DNA of 64,000 bases from Phycisphaerales bacterium (GCA_040217175.1 JAVJNT010000001.1:558001-622000); one strand, 5' to 3'. Shown: positions 44,659 to 54,524, counted from the first letter of the stretch. Numbers and translations: made by a program. Notes: generated by a model not told the origin, from the letters alone.

Positions 44659-46896
44659 ATGACGCGGCAGGAAACACGCACGGCGGAGGCCCCCGAGGCC
44701 GACGGCAAGGCCGGCAGGAAGGCCGACCGGCGCGAGCCGGCGCCCGAGGAGCTGTTCAACCGCGACCTCTCGTGGCTGGCCTTCAACCAGCGCGTGCTCG
44801 AGCTCTCGGAGGACGAGGCCACGCCGCTGCTGGAGCGCGTGAAGTTCCTGGGCATCTTCGCGAGCAATCTTGACGAGTTCTTCATGAAGCGCGTCGGGCT
44901 CATCCGCCGCCAGGTCGACGCGGGCATCGAGGCCCCCTCGCCCGACGGCCTCACGCCCCGCCAGCAGCTCGACGCCGTCCGCGCGTTCGTCGAGCGGCTC
45001 CAGGCCCGGCAAGCAGATTGCTGGGAGCGGACCATCCTGCCCGCGCTCGAGGCCGAGGGCGTCTCGCTCGTGGGCTACGACCAGCTCGACGACGCCGAGC
45101 GGGCCCGGCTCGACCAATGGTTTGAGGACGAGGTCTTCCCGATCTTGACGCCGCTGTCGATCGACCCGGGCCACCGCTTCCCCTTCATCAGCAACCTGTC
45201 GGAGAACCTGGGCGTGCTGCTCTCGGGCGACGGGGGGCCGCCCGAGGCGCCGGCCGCCGAGGCCGGGCTCGGCCGCTTCTGCCGGCTCAAGATCCCCGAC
45301 GGCGTGCCGCGCATGGTCCGCTGCGACGACCCCATGGGCGAGGGCGAGCCCGCGAGCGCGCTGGCCGCCGAGGGCCGGCTGCGCTTCACGCCGCTCGAGC
45401 AGGTCATGCGCGCCAACCTCGGCATGCTCTTCCCGGGCGTCTCGGTGCTGGCGACCAACGCCTTCCGCGTCACGCGGTCGGCCAGCGTCGAGGTCGAGGA
45501 CGAGGCCGGTGACTTGTTGGAGAGCGTGCAGGAAGAGCTGCGCCGCCGCCGCTTTGCCCGGCCCGTGCGCATGGAGATGACCGAAGAGCCCAACGACGAC
45601 CTCGCGGGCTTCTTCGCCACGAGCCTGGGCCTGCAGCCCGGGGACGTCTACGTCCGCCGCGGGCCGCTCGAGTACGGCGACGTCATGGAGATCGCCTCGC
45701 TCGACCTGCCGCACCTGAAGGACAAGCCCTGGAAGCCGCTGACGCCGCCGCGCCTGCTGGGTGTGGACGTGCGCAGCGGCCGCGGCGACATCTTCGCGGC
45801 CATCCGCGAGCGGGACATCATCGCGCACCATCCCTACGAGAGCTTCGACGACTCGGTCCGCGCGTTCGTGAGCGCCGCGTCGCGCGACCCGGACGTGCTG
45901 GCCATCAAGCAGACGATCTATCGCACCAGCCGCGACTCGCCCTTCGTGCGCTCGCTCGTGCGGGCCGCCGAGAACGGCAAGCAGGTCGCGTGCATGGTGG
46001 AGCTGCGGGCCCGCTTCGACGAGCACCGCAACGTGTCCTTCGCGCGGCGCCTCGAGCACGCGGGCGTGCACGTGGCCTACGGCATCGTCGGGCTCAAGAC
46101 CCACGCCAAGTGCTCGCTGGTCGTCCGGCGGGAGCGCGACGGCCTGCGCACCTACGCCCACGTGGGCACGGGCAACTACCACCCGCGGACGGCCCAGCTC
46201 TACACCGACCTCTCGCTGCTCACGTGCGATCCCAGGATCACCGGCGAGGTCCTCGAGCTCTTCAACGCCATGACCGGGTACTCGCTCAAGGGCGACTACG
46301 AGCACTTGCTCGTCGCCCCCACCACGATGCGGCCGACGTTCGAGGCGTTGATCGACGCCGAGATCGAGCACGCCCGCGCCGGCCGGCCGGCGCGCATCTT
46401 CGCCAAGCTCAACTCGATGGAAGACCGCAAGATGACGGCACGGCTGTACGAGGCCAGCCAGGCCGGCGTGCAGGTCGATCTGTGCGTCCGCGGGTTCTGC
46501 TGCCTCAAGCCCGGCGTGCCGGGGCTGAGCGAGAACATCCGCGTGGTCTCGGTCATCGGGCGCTTCCTCGAGCACTCGCGCATCTTCCACTTCTCGGCGG
46601 GAAAGAGCGATCCGCTCAAGGGCCACTGGTACATGGGCAGCGCCGACTGGATGTACCGCAACCTGAACAATCGGCTCGAGGCCATCTGCCCGATCTACGA
46701 CCAGGACGCCCGGCGTCGGCTGCACGAAGCGATACGCGTCAACCTCGAAGACCGAGACCAGGCCTGGGACCTGCAGCCCGATGGCACGTATACCCGGCGC
46801 GAGCGCGCGGGCCGCGGCACGTTTGCCACGCTCATGCGCCTCAGGCAGAAGGCCCACGCCGCGGCCCTGGCGGCCGCGGGCGAGCAGGACCGCTGA
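44659..46896 (+). CDS. ppk: Polyphosphate kinase 1
   Basis: 745 residues. Starts with a charged linker, then NRDLSWLAFNQRVLEL and SNLDEFFMKRVG (N-terminal and head domains). The two PLD-like catalytic parts contain GLKTHAKCSLVVRRE near 480, with the phospho-accepting His, and FLEHSRIFHF near 637, plus YAHVGTGNYH. Makes polyphosphate from ATP at the membrane. A polyphosphate-using PPK2 is encoded at 32539, so the genome can both store and spend polyphosphate. Starts 21 nt after the PTPS-like gene and ends 3 nt before neuB. Confidence 0.97.
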   Translation: MTRQETRTAEAPEADGKAGRKADRREPAPEELFNRDLSWLAFNQRVLELSEDEATPLLERVKFLGIFASNLDEFFMKRVGLIRRQVDAGIEAPSPDGLTPRQQLDAVRAFVERLQARQADCWERTILPALEAEGVSLVGYDQLDDAERARLDQWFEDEVFPILTPLSIDPGHRFPFISNLSENLGVLLSGDGGPPEAPAAEAGLGRFCRLKIPDGVPRMVRCDDPMGEGEPASALAAEGRLRFTPLEQVMRANLGMLFPGVSVLATNAFRVTRSASVEVEDEAGDLLESVQEELRRRRFARPVRMEMTEEPNDDLAGFFATSLGLQPGDVYVRRGPLEYGDVMEIASLDLPHLKDKPWKPLTPPRLLGVDVRSGRGDIFAAIRERDIIAHHPYESFDDSVRAFVSAASRDPDVLAIKQTIYRTSRDSPFVRSLVRAAENGKQVACMVELRARFDEHRNVSFARRLEHAGVHVAYGIVGLKTHAKCSLVVRRERDGLRTYAHVGTGNYHPRTAQLYTDLSLLTCDPRITGEVLELFNAMTGYSLKGDYEHLLVAPTTMRPTFEALIDAEIEHARAGRPARIFAKLNSMEDRKMTARLYEASQAGVQVDLCVRGFCCLKPGVPGLSENIRVVSVIGRFLEHSRIFHFSAGKSDPLKGHWYMGSADWMYRNLNNRLEAICPIYDQDARRRLHEAIRVNLEDRDQAWDLQPDGTYTRRERAGRGTFATLMRLRQKAHAAALAAAGEQDR

Positions 46897-46899
46897 CCC

Positions 46900-47964
46900 G
46901 TGCGCATCGGCGACCGGGCCATCGGGAACGAGCACCCGCCCTACGTCATCGCCGAGCTCGGCGTGAACCACGACGGTTCGGCCGACATGCTCGAGGAATT
47001 GGTGCGAGCTGCGCATGGAGCCGGCGTCGACGCCATCAAGCTCCAGCTCTTCACCGCCGACGACCTGCTCGCCGGCGCGGCCACGCTGGCCGAATACCAG
47101 AAAGACGCGGGCGAGCGCGACCCGCGCGAGATGCTCCGCCGGCTCGAGCTACCGATGGACGACGCACGGCGCGCCGTCGACCTCGCGCACGAGCTCGGCA
47201 TGCACGCGATCGCGACGGTCTTCGACCTGCCGCTGCTGCCGATCGCCGAAGCGCTCCCACTGGACGCGTACAAGACCGCGTCGCCCGACCTCGTGCACCG
47301 GCCGCTCCTGGAAGCGCTGGTCGAGACTGGCAAGCCCTTGATCGTCAGCACGGGTGCGGCCTCGCGCGAGGAAGTCCAGCGGTCCGTCGGCTGGCTGGCA
47401 CCGGCGCGTGATCGGCTTGCGATCCTCCAGTGCGTGAGCAGCTACCCCACGCCCCCCGGGCACGCGTCGGTGGCCGCCGTCACCGACCTCGCCGACGTGT
47501 TTGCCGGTCCGGTTGGCTACAGCGACCACACGACGCTCGTCGACACCGGCGCCCTCGCCGTCACGCGCGGGGCCCGCGTACTCGAGAAGCACCTGACGCT
47601 CGATCGCACGCGTCCGGGCCCCGACCACGCCGCCTCCATCGAGCCCGAGCAGCTCGCCGAGTACGTTCGGCTCTGCCGCGCGGCGTTCGAGGGCGAATGG
47701 AACGCAGATCCCAGCGACGAACGCCTCGGGCCGCCGACCAAGTTCCTCTTGCCGATCGAGGCCGACGTGCGGCAGGTGGCACGCCGGAGCATCGTGGCGG
47801 CGTGTGATCTTCCCGCAGCCCACGTACTCACGATGCAGGACCTCGCCTTCAAGCGGCCTGGCGGCGGGCTCGAGCCCTGGCAGGCCGATCTACTCCTCGA
47901 GCGCCCCCTCGAGTTCGACGTCCCCGCCGACCGCGCGATCATGCCGGAGGACGTAATCGACTGA
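46900..47964 (+). CDS. neuB: N-acetylneuraminate synthase family (NeuB-like)
   Basis: 354 residues from a GTG at 46900. TIM-barrel motifs VIAELGVNHDGS, AIKLQLF, YKTASPD, ILQCVSSYPTPP, GYSDHT and LEKHLTLDR, then a C-terminal SAF/antifreeze-like domain (RRSIVAACDLPAAHVLTMQD). It condenses PEP with an N-acyl-mannosamine-type sugar to give a sialic or related nonulosonic acid. The partner genes neuA and neuC are not in the window. The 3' end overlaps the convergent O-antigen ligase by 75 bp. Confidence 0.9.
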   Translation: MRIGDRAIGNEHPPYVIAELGVNHDGSADMLEELVRAAHGAGVDAIKLQLFTADDLLAGAATLAEYQKDAGERDPREMLRRLELPMDDARRAVDLAHELGMHAIATVFDLPLLPIAEALPLDAYKTASPDLVHRPLLEALVETGKPLIVSTGAASREEVQRSVGWLAPARDRLAILQCVSSYPTPPGHASVAAVTDLADVFAGPVGYSDHTTLVDTGALAVTRGARVLEKHLTLDRTRPGPDHAASIEPEQLAEYVRLCRAAFEGEWNADPSDERLGPPTKFLLPIEADVRQVARRSIVAACDLPAAHVLTMQDLAFKRPGGGLEPWQADLLLERPLEFDVPADRAIMPEDVID

Positions 47965-49248
47965 GCCGGCGACCGCGAGCCCTAGCAGCAGCATCCACAT
48001 CGCCAGCACGTGCGTGTTCATGTGCATGACCTCGAACATGCACGCCGCGAACAAGCCGAGCAACGCCCACGGCACCCCCGCGGCGTAGGGATGATCGTGC
48101 AGTCGCATCACCCACGCGAGCCGCGCCATGATCAGAAGGACCAGGACGTACAGCGCCAGGCCGATGGCGCCGGTATTGGCGAGCGGCTGCAGGAGGGTGT
48201 TGTGCGGATGCGGCCCCGTGTGCGTGCGGTCGGCGGGATCGATGCCCCGTTCGGCCAGGTTCTTGAGCACCCAGGGCTGGTAGCCGCCCTCGCCCGTGCC
48301 GCCGATGGGGTTGTCGGCGAACGCCTGCACTGCCCACCACATCAGCAGCAGCCTGGTGCCCGTGTACGACGAGAAGTCCTTGTCTTCGAAGACCTGTCGG
48401 AGTTCTTCGCGAGCCTCGAGCGCGCGCGGGGCGGCAACCTTCCAGCCCACCACACCTCCACCGATCGCGACGACAAGCAAGACCACGCCCGCGACGATCG
48501 CGCGCCTCGCGGTCCACCGGATCTTCCAGGCGCCCGCGAGGCAAGCGAGCCCAACAAGTCCCGCCGCAGCCAGCCACGCGCCACGCGTGCCGGTCGCCAG
48601 GATCGCCGCAAGCGTGATGACGACGCCAACGCCGCCGAGCGCGGCCCAGCCTCGTCGACCATACAGCAGCGCGCCCAGGTGCAGGCCGAGCGCGGCGCAG
48701 AGGTTCGTGCCCCCCGCCACCGGCTCGTTCCACCCGGCGTTGCGGTTGGGCATGCGGTCCCACTGCGGCAGCCACTCGAGCCCCGCCCGGCTGAGCCCGT
48801 GGCTGAGCTGCGAAAGGTTGTAGATCAGGAAGCCGCACACCAGACCGACCGCCAGCGTGCCAACCACCGGCGCGAGCGGCAGCAGAAACGGGATGTTCCA
48901 GGCGAACCGCAGCTTGTCGATGCGGTCGACGCCCGCCTCGACGTCGGGTGACCACAGCAGCGAGATCGCGCGCCACGCCGTCCAGGCCACGATCGCCAGG
49001 AAGAGCGGGTGCGCGAGACCCATCACGAATGCACGCCAGACCCAGGGCATCCGGACGAACGTGACGAGCCAGAGCAGCGCTCCGCCGACCTCGACGTAGG
49101 TGGTGCGACCGCAGACGCAGATGGTCCACGCGAGGGCGCCGATCAGGTGCAGCCACCACAACCATCGCGGCCCTGCCTGGGCCCGCTCGATCGCGTCTTT
49201 CGCAAACGGCTTCGAGAAGAACCCGAGCACGAGGCGTTCGGCATGCAT
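47890..49248 (-). CDS. O-antigen ligase/polymerase-like membrane protein
   Basis: 452 residues from ATG 49248 with AGGGGAT upstream. About ten transmembrane helices. The large periplasmic loop and the following HTGPHPHNTLLQPLANTG (Wzy_C signature with paired His) identify the WaaL/Wzy group. It ligates or polymerises surface polysaccharide. With NeuB next to it, a nonulosonate-containing surface glycan is plausible. Confidence 0.88.
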   Translation of the reverse strand: MHAERLVLGFFSKPFAKDAIERAQAGPRWLWWLHLIGALAWTICVCGRTTYVEVGGALLWLVTFVRMPWVWRAFVMGLAHPLFLAIVAWTAWRAISLLWSPDVEAGVDRIDKLRFAWNIPFLLPLAPVVGTLAVGLVCGFLIYNLSQLSHGLSRAGLEWLPQWDRMPNRNAGWNEPVAGGTNLCAALGLHLGALLYGRRGWAALGGVGVVITLAAILATGTRGAWLAAAGLVGLACLAGAWKIRWTARRAIVAGVVLLVVAIGGGVVGWKVAAPRALEAREELRQVFEDKDFSSYTGTRLLLMWWAVQAFADNPIGGTGEGGYQPWVLKNLAERGIDPADRTHTGPHPHNTLLQPLANTGAIGLALYVLVLLIMARLAWVMRLHDHPYAAGVPWALLGLFAACMFEVMHMNTHVLAMWMLLLGLAVAGSVDYVLRHDRAVGGDVELEGALEE

Positions 49249-49422
49249 GCGGGGTATCCCCTGTTCTCGAGCCCGGCAGCGAGGAGCTGCCGCCAAGGTG
49301 CCATAACCGAACCGGAATGCAACGAACCCGACCGCTCTTCGTACAATAGTGCATCGGAGGGCCCAGCCCGCCCGACTGTCTTGTCGGGTAGCCCACCAAG
49401 CCGACCGCAGGAGGCAGCGACC

Positions 49423-51156
49423 ATGCAAGCCGTTCATCGAGTCGTCCGCAAGGCCTCGCTCCGCCTGTTCGTGCGACTGTTCGTCCAGCGGCTGGCGGTC
49501 ACGAGCTTCGTGGCTGTGTTGGGCGTGCTTGCCGCCAAGGTTGGGCTCTGGCTCGCAGGCGTGGGCGTCGACGTGGTCGCCACGGTCGCCATCGCGGCCG
49601 GCGCCGCCATCGCGAGCGCCATGGTCTGGGCTCTCATCACCCGTCCGCGTGGCGTCGCTGTTGCCCGGGCCGTCGACGAAGCCGCAGGCCTGCGCGAGAG
49701 CCTGAGCACCGCGTGGCTGCACGAGCAGGCAACCGACCCATGGTCGGCCGCCGTGCGGACAGATGCCGACCGTCGAGCGAGCGCCGTCGACGTGCGCGCC
49801 GCGCTGCCGCTGGCCGTCGGCAAGCTTTGGAGGGTCCCGCCCATCGCGGCCGCCGCGGTCGCGCTCATCTGGGTGGTGCTGCCGGCGACGAGCCCCGACA
49901 TCTTCGGCTGGCTCGAGCGCGAGCAGCAGCAGGCCCAGGCCGAGCAGGAGATGGAAGAGGCGCAGGTCGCCATCAAGGTGGCCGAAGAGATCGCCCAGAA
50001 GGTCGCCGAGAAGACCGGCCAGCCGCTCGACCAGTTCAAGCCCGAGCAGAATCCCGAAATGCAGACGCCCCAGGCGCTGCGCATGGCGGCGCTCGACAAG
50101 CTGACGCAGGCCGAGCAGGCCTTGCGTGACGAGATCGAGAACGGTGATCGGGCTAAGCAGCTCGAGGCCATGCGGCGAGAGCTCAGCCGCATGAAGCAGC
50201 CCGGCCCCGGTCCGGCATCGGAGCTCGCACGCGAGCTGGCGCGCGGCGACTTCGCCGCCGCCAAGCAGCAGCTCGACGCTCTTGCGCAGCAGATCGACAG
50301 CGGCGAACTCGACGAAGCGACGCGGCAGCAGCTCGCAGAGCAACTCAAGAACATGCAGGCCCAGCTCGATCAGATCGCCGAGGACCGCAGCTCGCTGGAG
50401 CAAGCGCTGAAGCAAGCCGGCATGGACCAGCAGCAGGCTGAGCAGCTCGCCCAGCAGCTGGCCCAGAGCGCCAACAACCCCCAGCAGATGCAGCAGATGA
50501 TGCAGCAGGCCATGCAGCAGATGCAGAACCTGACGCCCGCCCAGAAGCAGCAGCTCATGCAGCAGGCCCAGCAGATGGCCCAGGCGTGCCAGGCATGTCA
50601 GGGCATGGGCGAAAAGATGGGCCAGATGGCCGCTGCATGCCAGAACCCCGGCCAGGGTGGCGCAGGCCAGGCCTCGTCGGGCATGCTCAGCCAGATGGAG
50701 ATGATGCAGATGGAGCAGATGGCCGCCCAGGCCATGCTCAACCAGACCCAGCAGCAGATGCAACAGATGGGCGGAGGCATGAAGTCGTTGACGTCGGGCA
50801 GCAGCGGCAGCGGGCCGATGGCCGGCACTGGATCATCGCTGGCCAACGGCGAAGAGACCGCGCCCATCGAGGTCGATCGTCAGGCTCAGCGCACGCCCAC
50901 CCAGCTCGGTGAAGGCCCGATCGTGGCCGAGCGACTCGTGTACGGCGAGCTCGTCCGCGGCGAGTCGGTCGCCCAGTTCAGCAGCGCCGTCCAGGCCGCC
51001 AGCACGGGCGTAGCCGAGGCCATCGAGGATAACGTCGTGCCAGTCGAGTGGCAGGAGTCGCTACAGGCCTACTTCGGCCGCTTGCAGAAGCGGGCCGAAG
51101 TCGTACAGGGCGAGAGGACCGAAGCACCGGCCGAGTCCGCCGGTGGTGGCGGCTAA
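49423..51156 (+). CDS. Membrane-anchored Gln/Met-rich coiled-coil protein
   Basis: 577 residues, ATG at 49423 with GGAGG upstream and a TACAAT -10-like box at 49342-49347. Two N-terminal hydrophobic segments (about 25-75) and a third near 145 are followed by a long Gln/Ala/Glu coiled coil (160-400). Next come a Met/Gln-rich low-complexity part (MMQQAMQQMQ) with CQACQ and a conserved-looking C-terminal part (VAERLVYGELVRGESVAQF). Function unknown; similar large coiled-coil proteins accompany BatA/VWA systems in planctomycetes. Confidence 0.8.
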   Translation: MQAVHRVVRKASLRLFVRLFVQRLAVTSFVAVLGVLAAKVGLWLAGVGVDVVATVAIAAGAAIASAMVWALITRPRGVAVARAVDEAAGLRESLSTAWLHEQATDPWSAAVRTDADRRASAVDVRAALPLAVGKLWRVPPIAAAAVALIWVVLPATSPDIFGWLEREQQQAQAEQEMEEAQVAIKVAEEIAQKVAEKTGQPLDQFKPEQNPEMQTPQALRMAALDKLTQAEQALRDEIENGDRAKQLEAMRRELSRMKQPGPGPASELARELARGDFAAAKQQLDALAQQIDSGELDEATRQQLAEQLKNMQAQLDQIAEDRSSLEQALKQAGMDQQQAEQLAQQLAQSANNPQQMQQMMQQAMQQMQNLTPAQKQQLMQQAQQMAQACQACQGMGEKMGQMAAACQNPGQGGAGQASSGMLSQMEMMQMEQMAAQAMLNQTQQQMQQMGGGMKSLTSGSSGSGPMAGTGSSLANGEETAPIEVDRQAQRTPTQLGEGPIVAERLVYGELVRGESVAQFSSAVQAASTGVAEAIEDNVVPVEWQESLQAYFGRLQKRAEVVQGERTEAPAESAGGGG

Positions 51157-51163
51157 GCGGCCA

Positions 51164-52303
51164 TCAGTCTTCCACGATTCGATCCATCCAGGCAATCACG
51201 ATGTCGGTCACGATGGGCTGCATCGGTTCACCAGCCGTTGCGTACTCGTCGAGCAAGCCCGTTCGAGCCGCCTGGAAGAGATGGTTCTGCGATTCGATCG
51301 TCACGACGGCCGACCGCTCGTCGCCGGCGTCGCGGAGATAGTCGGCCATAAGACCGGCGTTCTGCTCGGGAACGACTTGAACGTCGAGCGCACCGAAGAT
51401 CGCGAGCACCGGGACCCGGGCTGACCGCAGGTCGTCGGCCGGGTCGTACTTGAGGAAGTAATTCATCCAGGTCTCTTCGAGCGGCGCGAGTGCCTGGGCG
51501 ATCAGGGTGTCCATGGTCTCCTCAGGAATCGCAGATGGATCTCCGCCCCCGAGCCGCACGTTGAAATCGATGGCGTCGCGCGCTCGTGCTCGCCGCTCGG
51601 ACTCGTCCCCGACTGCGACCGCGCGAATGAGCCCGGTCTGCACGGCGTCCATCTGGTCGATCTGTTCTGGCGACAGGCCGGTGGGCTGGCGTTTGTCGGT
51701 TTCGCGAAGGATCTTGTCGGTCTGGTAAGACAGCAGTTCCCAGCCGACGACCGAGGGCGAGGCGAGCAGGATGGCGCCGGCGGGCACCCGTCCCTCGCGG
51801 AGCAGCTTGGCGGTCACCAGGCCGCCCGTGCTATGCCCACAGACGAACACCTTCGAGCCATCGACGGCGTCGTGCGACGCCAGGTGCTCGATCGCGGCCG
51901 CGGCGTCGAGCGCGAAGTCAGCGGTGGTCGAGCCAGCGAATGAGCCCGTACTCTCTCCGATGCCGAGGGCCTTTGTGCCGCGATCGTCGTAACGCAACAC
52001 CGCGTAGCCCTTCGCGACGAATGCCTCGGCCAGGACCTTGAACGGCTTCTTGTCCAAGAGCGTCTCGTCACGGTCCTGGGCGCTCGAACCGGTGATGAGC
52101 ACGACGCCGGGCGCTTTGGCATCTTCTGACGCGGCCTCTGGAACGAGCAGCGTGCCCGCGAGCACGACGTCCTGCCCGGGCACGGGGATGCGCACTTCCT
52201 CGGAGACGACCCCGGCAGCATCGGGCTGGAGGGCCATCGCCCTCCAGCCAGAGAACGTGATCGTCAAGACGCAGATTGCAACGAAGCATCGAGTGGTTGG
52301 CAT
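51164..52303 (-). CDS. Exported alpha/beta-hydrolase (dienelactone/acyl-hydrolase type)
   Basis: 379 residues with a signal peptide (CFVAICVLTITFSGWRAMA). IPVPGQDVVLAGTLLVPE and GVVLITGSSAQDRDET precede RYDDRGTKALG, the nucleophile elbow CGHSTGGLV and a later Asp (FGALDVQV) and His (ESQNHLF). This matches the COG1073-type secreted esterases. Substrate unknown. TATACT ends 5 nt before the ATG and no ribosome binding site is present, so the mRNA is probably leaderless. Confidence 0.88.
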   Translation of the reverse strand: MPTTRCFVAICVLTITFSGWRAMALQPDAAGVVSEEVRIPVPGQDVVLAGTLLVPEAASEDAKAPGVVLITGSSAQDRDETLLDKKPFKVLAEAFVAKGYAVLRYDDRGTKALGIGESTGSFAGSTTADFALDAAAAIEHLASHDAVDGSKVFVCGHSTGGLVTAKLLREGRVPAGAILLASPSVVGWELLSYQTDKILRETDKRQPTGLSPEQIDQMDAVQTGLIRAVAVGDESERRARARDAIDFNVRLGGGDPSAIPEETMDTLIAQALAPLEETWMNYFLKYDPADDLRSARVPVLAIFGALDVQVVPEQNAGLMADYLRDAGDERSAVVTIESQNHLFQAARTGLLDEYATAGEPMQPIVTDIVIAWMDRIVED

Positions 52304-52355
52304 GCACGAGTATACGTGATCGCCCTCGCGAGTTTTCAGGGCGTTTCGGCGCCAC

Positions 52356-54404
52356 TTACCGCACGCTCAATCCCTCGAAGTACTTCCGTCGCTCCGTCTC
52401 GGCCTGCTCGATGGCCCGGCGCGTCTGCTCGGCCTCGGTGCCCAGTTCGGCGAGCTGGTCTTCCTGGGTGGAGAGCGTTTCGAGGTAGCGGCGGTACAGG
52501 TCGGTGGTGCGGTCGATTGCCTGCATGTTCTGGCGGATGCGGTTCTGGTCCTGCTGGATGGACTGGACTTGCGCGGTGATCCGATCAAGCTGGCTTCGGA
52601 GGTCGGCGACCTTGCGGTTGAGCCGGGCGCCCTCGCGGAGGGCCTCCATGACGCCGTCGCTGGCCTCGGCGCCGCGGTTGATCTGCTCGATCAGGTTCGG
52701 CAGGTCGGCGTCGATCAGGCCGTAACGGCTCGACTCGGTGCGACGCTCGACGACCTTGAGCTCGAGCGTCTTGCCGGCGGCGACGGTGCGCTCGAATCGG
52801 ACCATGCCGTCGTCGCTCTTCACGCCATTGGTTGGCTCGACGAGGTCCCAGCCGCCCATGGGCTGGTGCTCGATGACGACGGTGCGCTCCTTGCCCGCCT
52901 CGTTGCGAAGCGTGTAGGTGTTGGCGACGGTGCGGACATAGCTGGACTGGAGGTACCCGTTGATGATGCGGTACGTGGCTCGCGAGCTGCTGGAGTTCTG
53001 GGCCTGCTGGGCCTTGAGCTCCATGTCGACGGCGTAGGCCAGCATGCGGTCGGCCTCGCGCGGCACGAAGCCCACCATGGCGTCGCCGGCGTAGGCGCCG
53101 TCGTAGACGGCCACCGGCCCGCTGATGAGCGGGGCGCTCGTGGTGTTGGTTAGCTCGACGCCCAGCATGGGCTGGTTGCCCTGGCTGGGCGTGTAGATGC
53201 TGATCTTGCGGGCCTCGACCCTCTCGGTCAGCATCGGGATCATCGCGCTCTGCTGGCGGTCGAGGCTGATGGGGTTCTCGATGCGCAGCACGACCGACTC
53301 GCCCACCTGCACGGCGGCCGCCATGCTGGAAGCCGAGGCGAAGAATCCCGCCGCAGAATCGGCCATCGCCGTGCTGAGGCCAAGACTCGATTGCCCTCGC
53401 GCCGACATATCGGCTTCTGTCGCGGGTGCCGCGAAGCGGCTGCGGCCCGCTCGGCTCAGTTCTCGCTGCTCAACACGCATCGCTTCAGCCCCGGCATAGA
53501 CCTTCGGCTGGGCCAAGGCCCCGCCGGGAACGGCGATGTCGGGCCGTTGCACGAAGAGTGGCGTCTGCAGGTCCATCGTGAAGCCGACCGGCTGGCTGGC
53601 GACGAGCGAGAGGTCGATCTGCCGCCAGTCTTCCTCGGTCGTGTTCTCGACGATGGCCCAGGCCTGGAGGATCGGCTCGCCCCGCTGGCTGAGCACCAGG
53701 CGGTACGCCGGCTTCCACACGGGCATCTCGTGCACGTAGCTGACGAGCAGCTCGCGGTCGCCGTCGCCTCGTGTCGAGACCTCGACGGTGCGGATGTTCT
53801 CGTCGCGCTCCTGGGCCAGGATCTCGAGGGCTCGCTGGATGTCGCTCTTGAGCCGCTCGTCGAGGAACTCCAGGCCGATGATGTCGTCCAGGTCGATCCG
53901 CTTGATGCCCGCGCCGGTGAAGATCGTGACCGCGAACGTGCTGACGGCCTTGTCGCCCTCGGCCCGCTGCACCGTCTCGACGCTGGTGATCGTGCCGGTG
54001 GCCGAGCTGTCGGCCGTCTGGATCTGGACCTTGGCCCCCCGAAGCCGACTGAGGAGTTGGCTCATCGACGGGTTGTCGGCGAGGTTCACGCCGAAGCTGG
54101 CCAGGCGTCGCTCGATGGGCTCGCGCGAGCCGTAGCTGATGGCCCCCACCGTGCCGCCGGCGTCGAGGACGACCAGGCTCTTGAGCAGGTCGTTGAGCTG
54201 GCCCTGGTCGACGCGGAGGTAGACGTTGGCGTCGCCGTTGATCTCGCCGACGCGCTCGAAGCTGCCCACGCCCGAGCGATAGAGCGTGATGGCGGTGATG
54301 GGGAGCTCCTGGGCCTCGTCCTGGGCGGCAAGGGCGGGCAGCGCGAGGCCGGCGGCGAGGGCGATGCTCAGGCACGACCTGGTGGTACGACGAATAGCTG
54401 GCAT
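52356..54404 (-). CDS. DUF4139 exported protein
   Basis: 682 residues, ATG at 54404 with AAGGAGG upstream and a signal peptide ending ALPALAAQ. The N-terminal part starts ITAITLYRSGVGSFERVG. The DUF4139 core has HEMPVWKPAYRLVL, IVENTTEEDWRQIDLSLVASQPVGF and later TYTLRNEAGKERTVVIEHQ. A C-terminal coiled coil follows (LNRKVADLRSQLDRITAQVQ). Function unknown; the family is beta-rich and envelope-associated. Confidence 0.88.
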   Translation of the reverse strand: MPAIRRTTRSCLSIALAAGLALPALAAQDEAQELPITAITLYRSGVGSFERVGEINGDANVYLRVDQGQLNDLLKSLVVLDAGGTVGAISYGSREPIERRLASFGVNLADNPSMSQLLSRLRGAKVQIQTADSSATGTITSVETVQRAEGDKAVSTFAVTIFTGAGIKRIDLDDIIGLEFLDERLKSDIQRALEILAQERDENIRTVEVSTRGDGDRELLVSYVHEMPVWKPAYRLVLSQRGEPILQAWAIVENTTEEDWRQIDLSLVASQPVGFTMDLQTPLFVQRPDIAVPGGALAQPKVYAGAEAMRVEQRELSRAGRSRFAAPATEADMSARGQSSLGLSTAMADSAAGFFASASSMAAAVQVGESVVLRIENPISLDRQQSAMIPMLTERVEARKISIYTPSQGNQPMLGVELTNTTSAPLISGPVAVYDGAYAGDAMVGFVPREADRMLAYAVDMELKAQQAQNSSSSRATYRIINGYLQSSYVRTVANTYTLRNEAGKERTVVIEHQPMGGWDLVEPTNGVKSDDGMVRFERTVAAGKTLELKVVERRTESSRYGLIDADLPNLIEQINRGAEASDGVMEALREGARLNRKVADLRSQLDRITAQVQSIQQDQNRIRQNMQAIDRTTDLYRRYLETLSTQEDQLAELGTEAEQTRRAIEQAETERRKYFEGLSVR

Positions 54405-54497
54405 ATCGGAAGTCCTCCTTGGTTCTGTCCGGAGATGTACGGACGCCGGCACACTTGGATCGACCGGGCGCGGGGGTTCCGTCCACTCAATCGGGCC

Positions 54498-54524
54498 TTG
54501 TGACAGTCCCGTGACCCATACCAT
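54498..54524 (+). promoter_or_regulatory. Putative promoter of the GlcD-like gene
   Basis: TTGTGA (54498-54503), a 15-bp spacer and TACCAT (54519-54524). Only 6 nt separate the -10 box from the ATG at 54531, so transcription would begin at the start codon itself. Confidence 0.5.
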
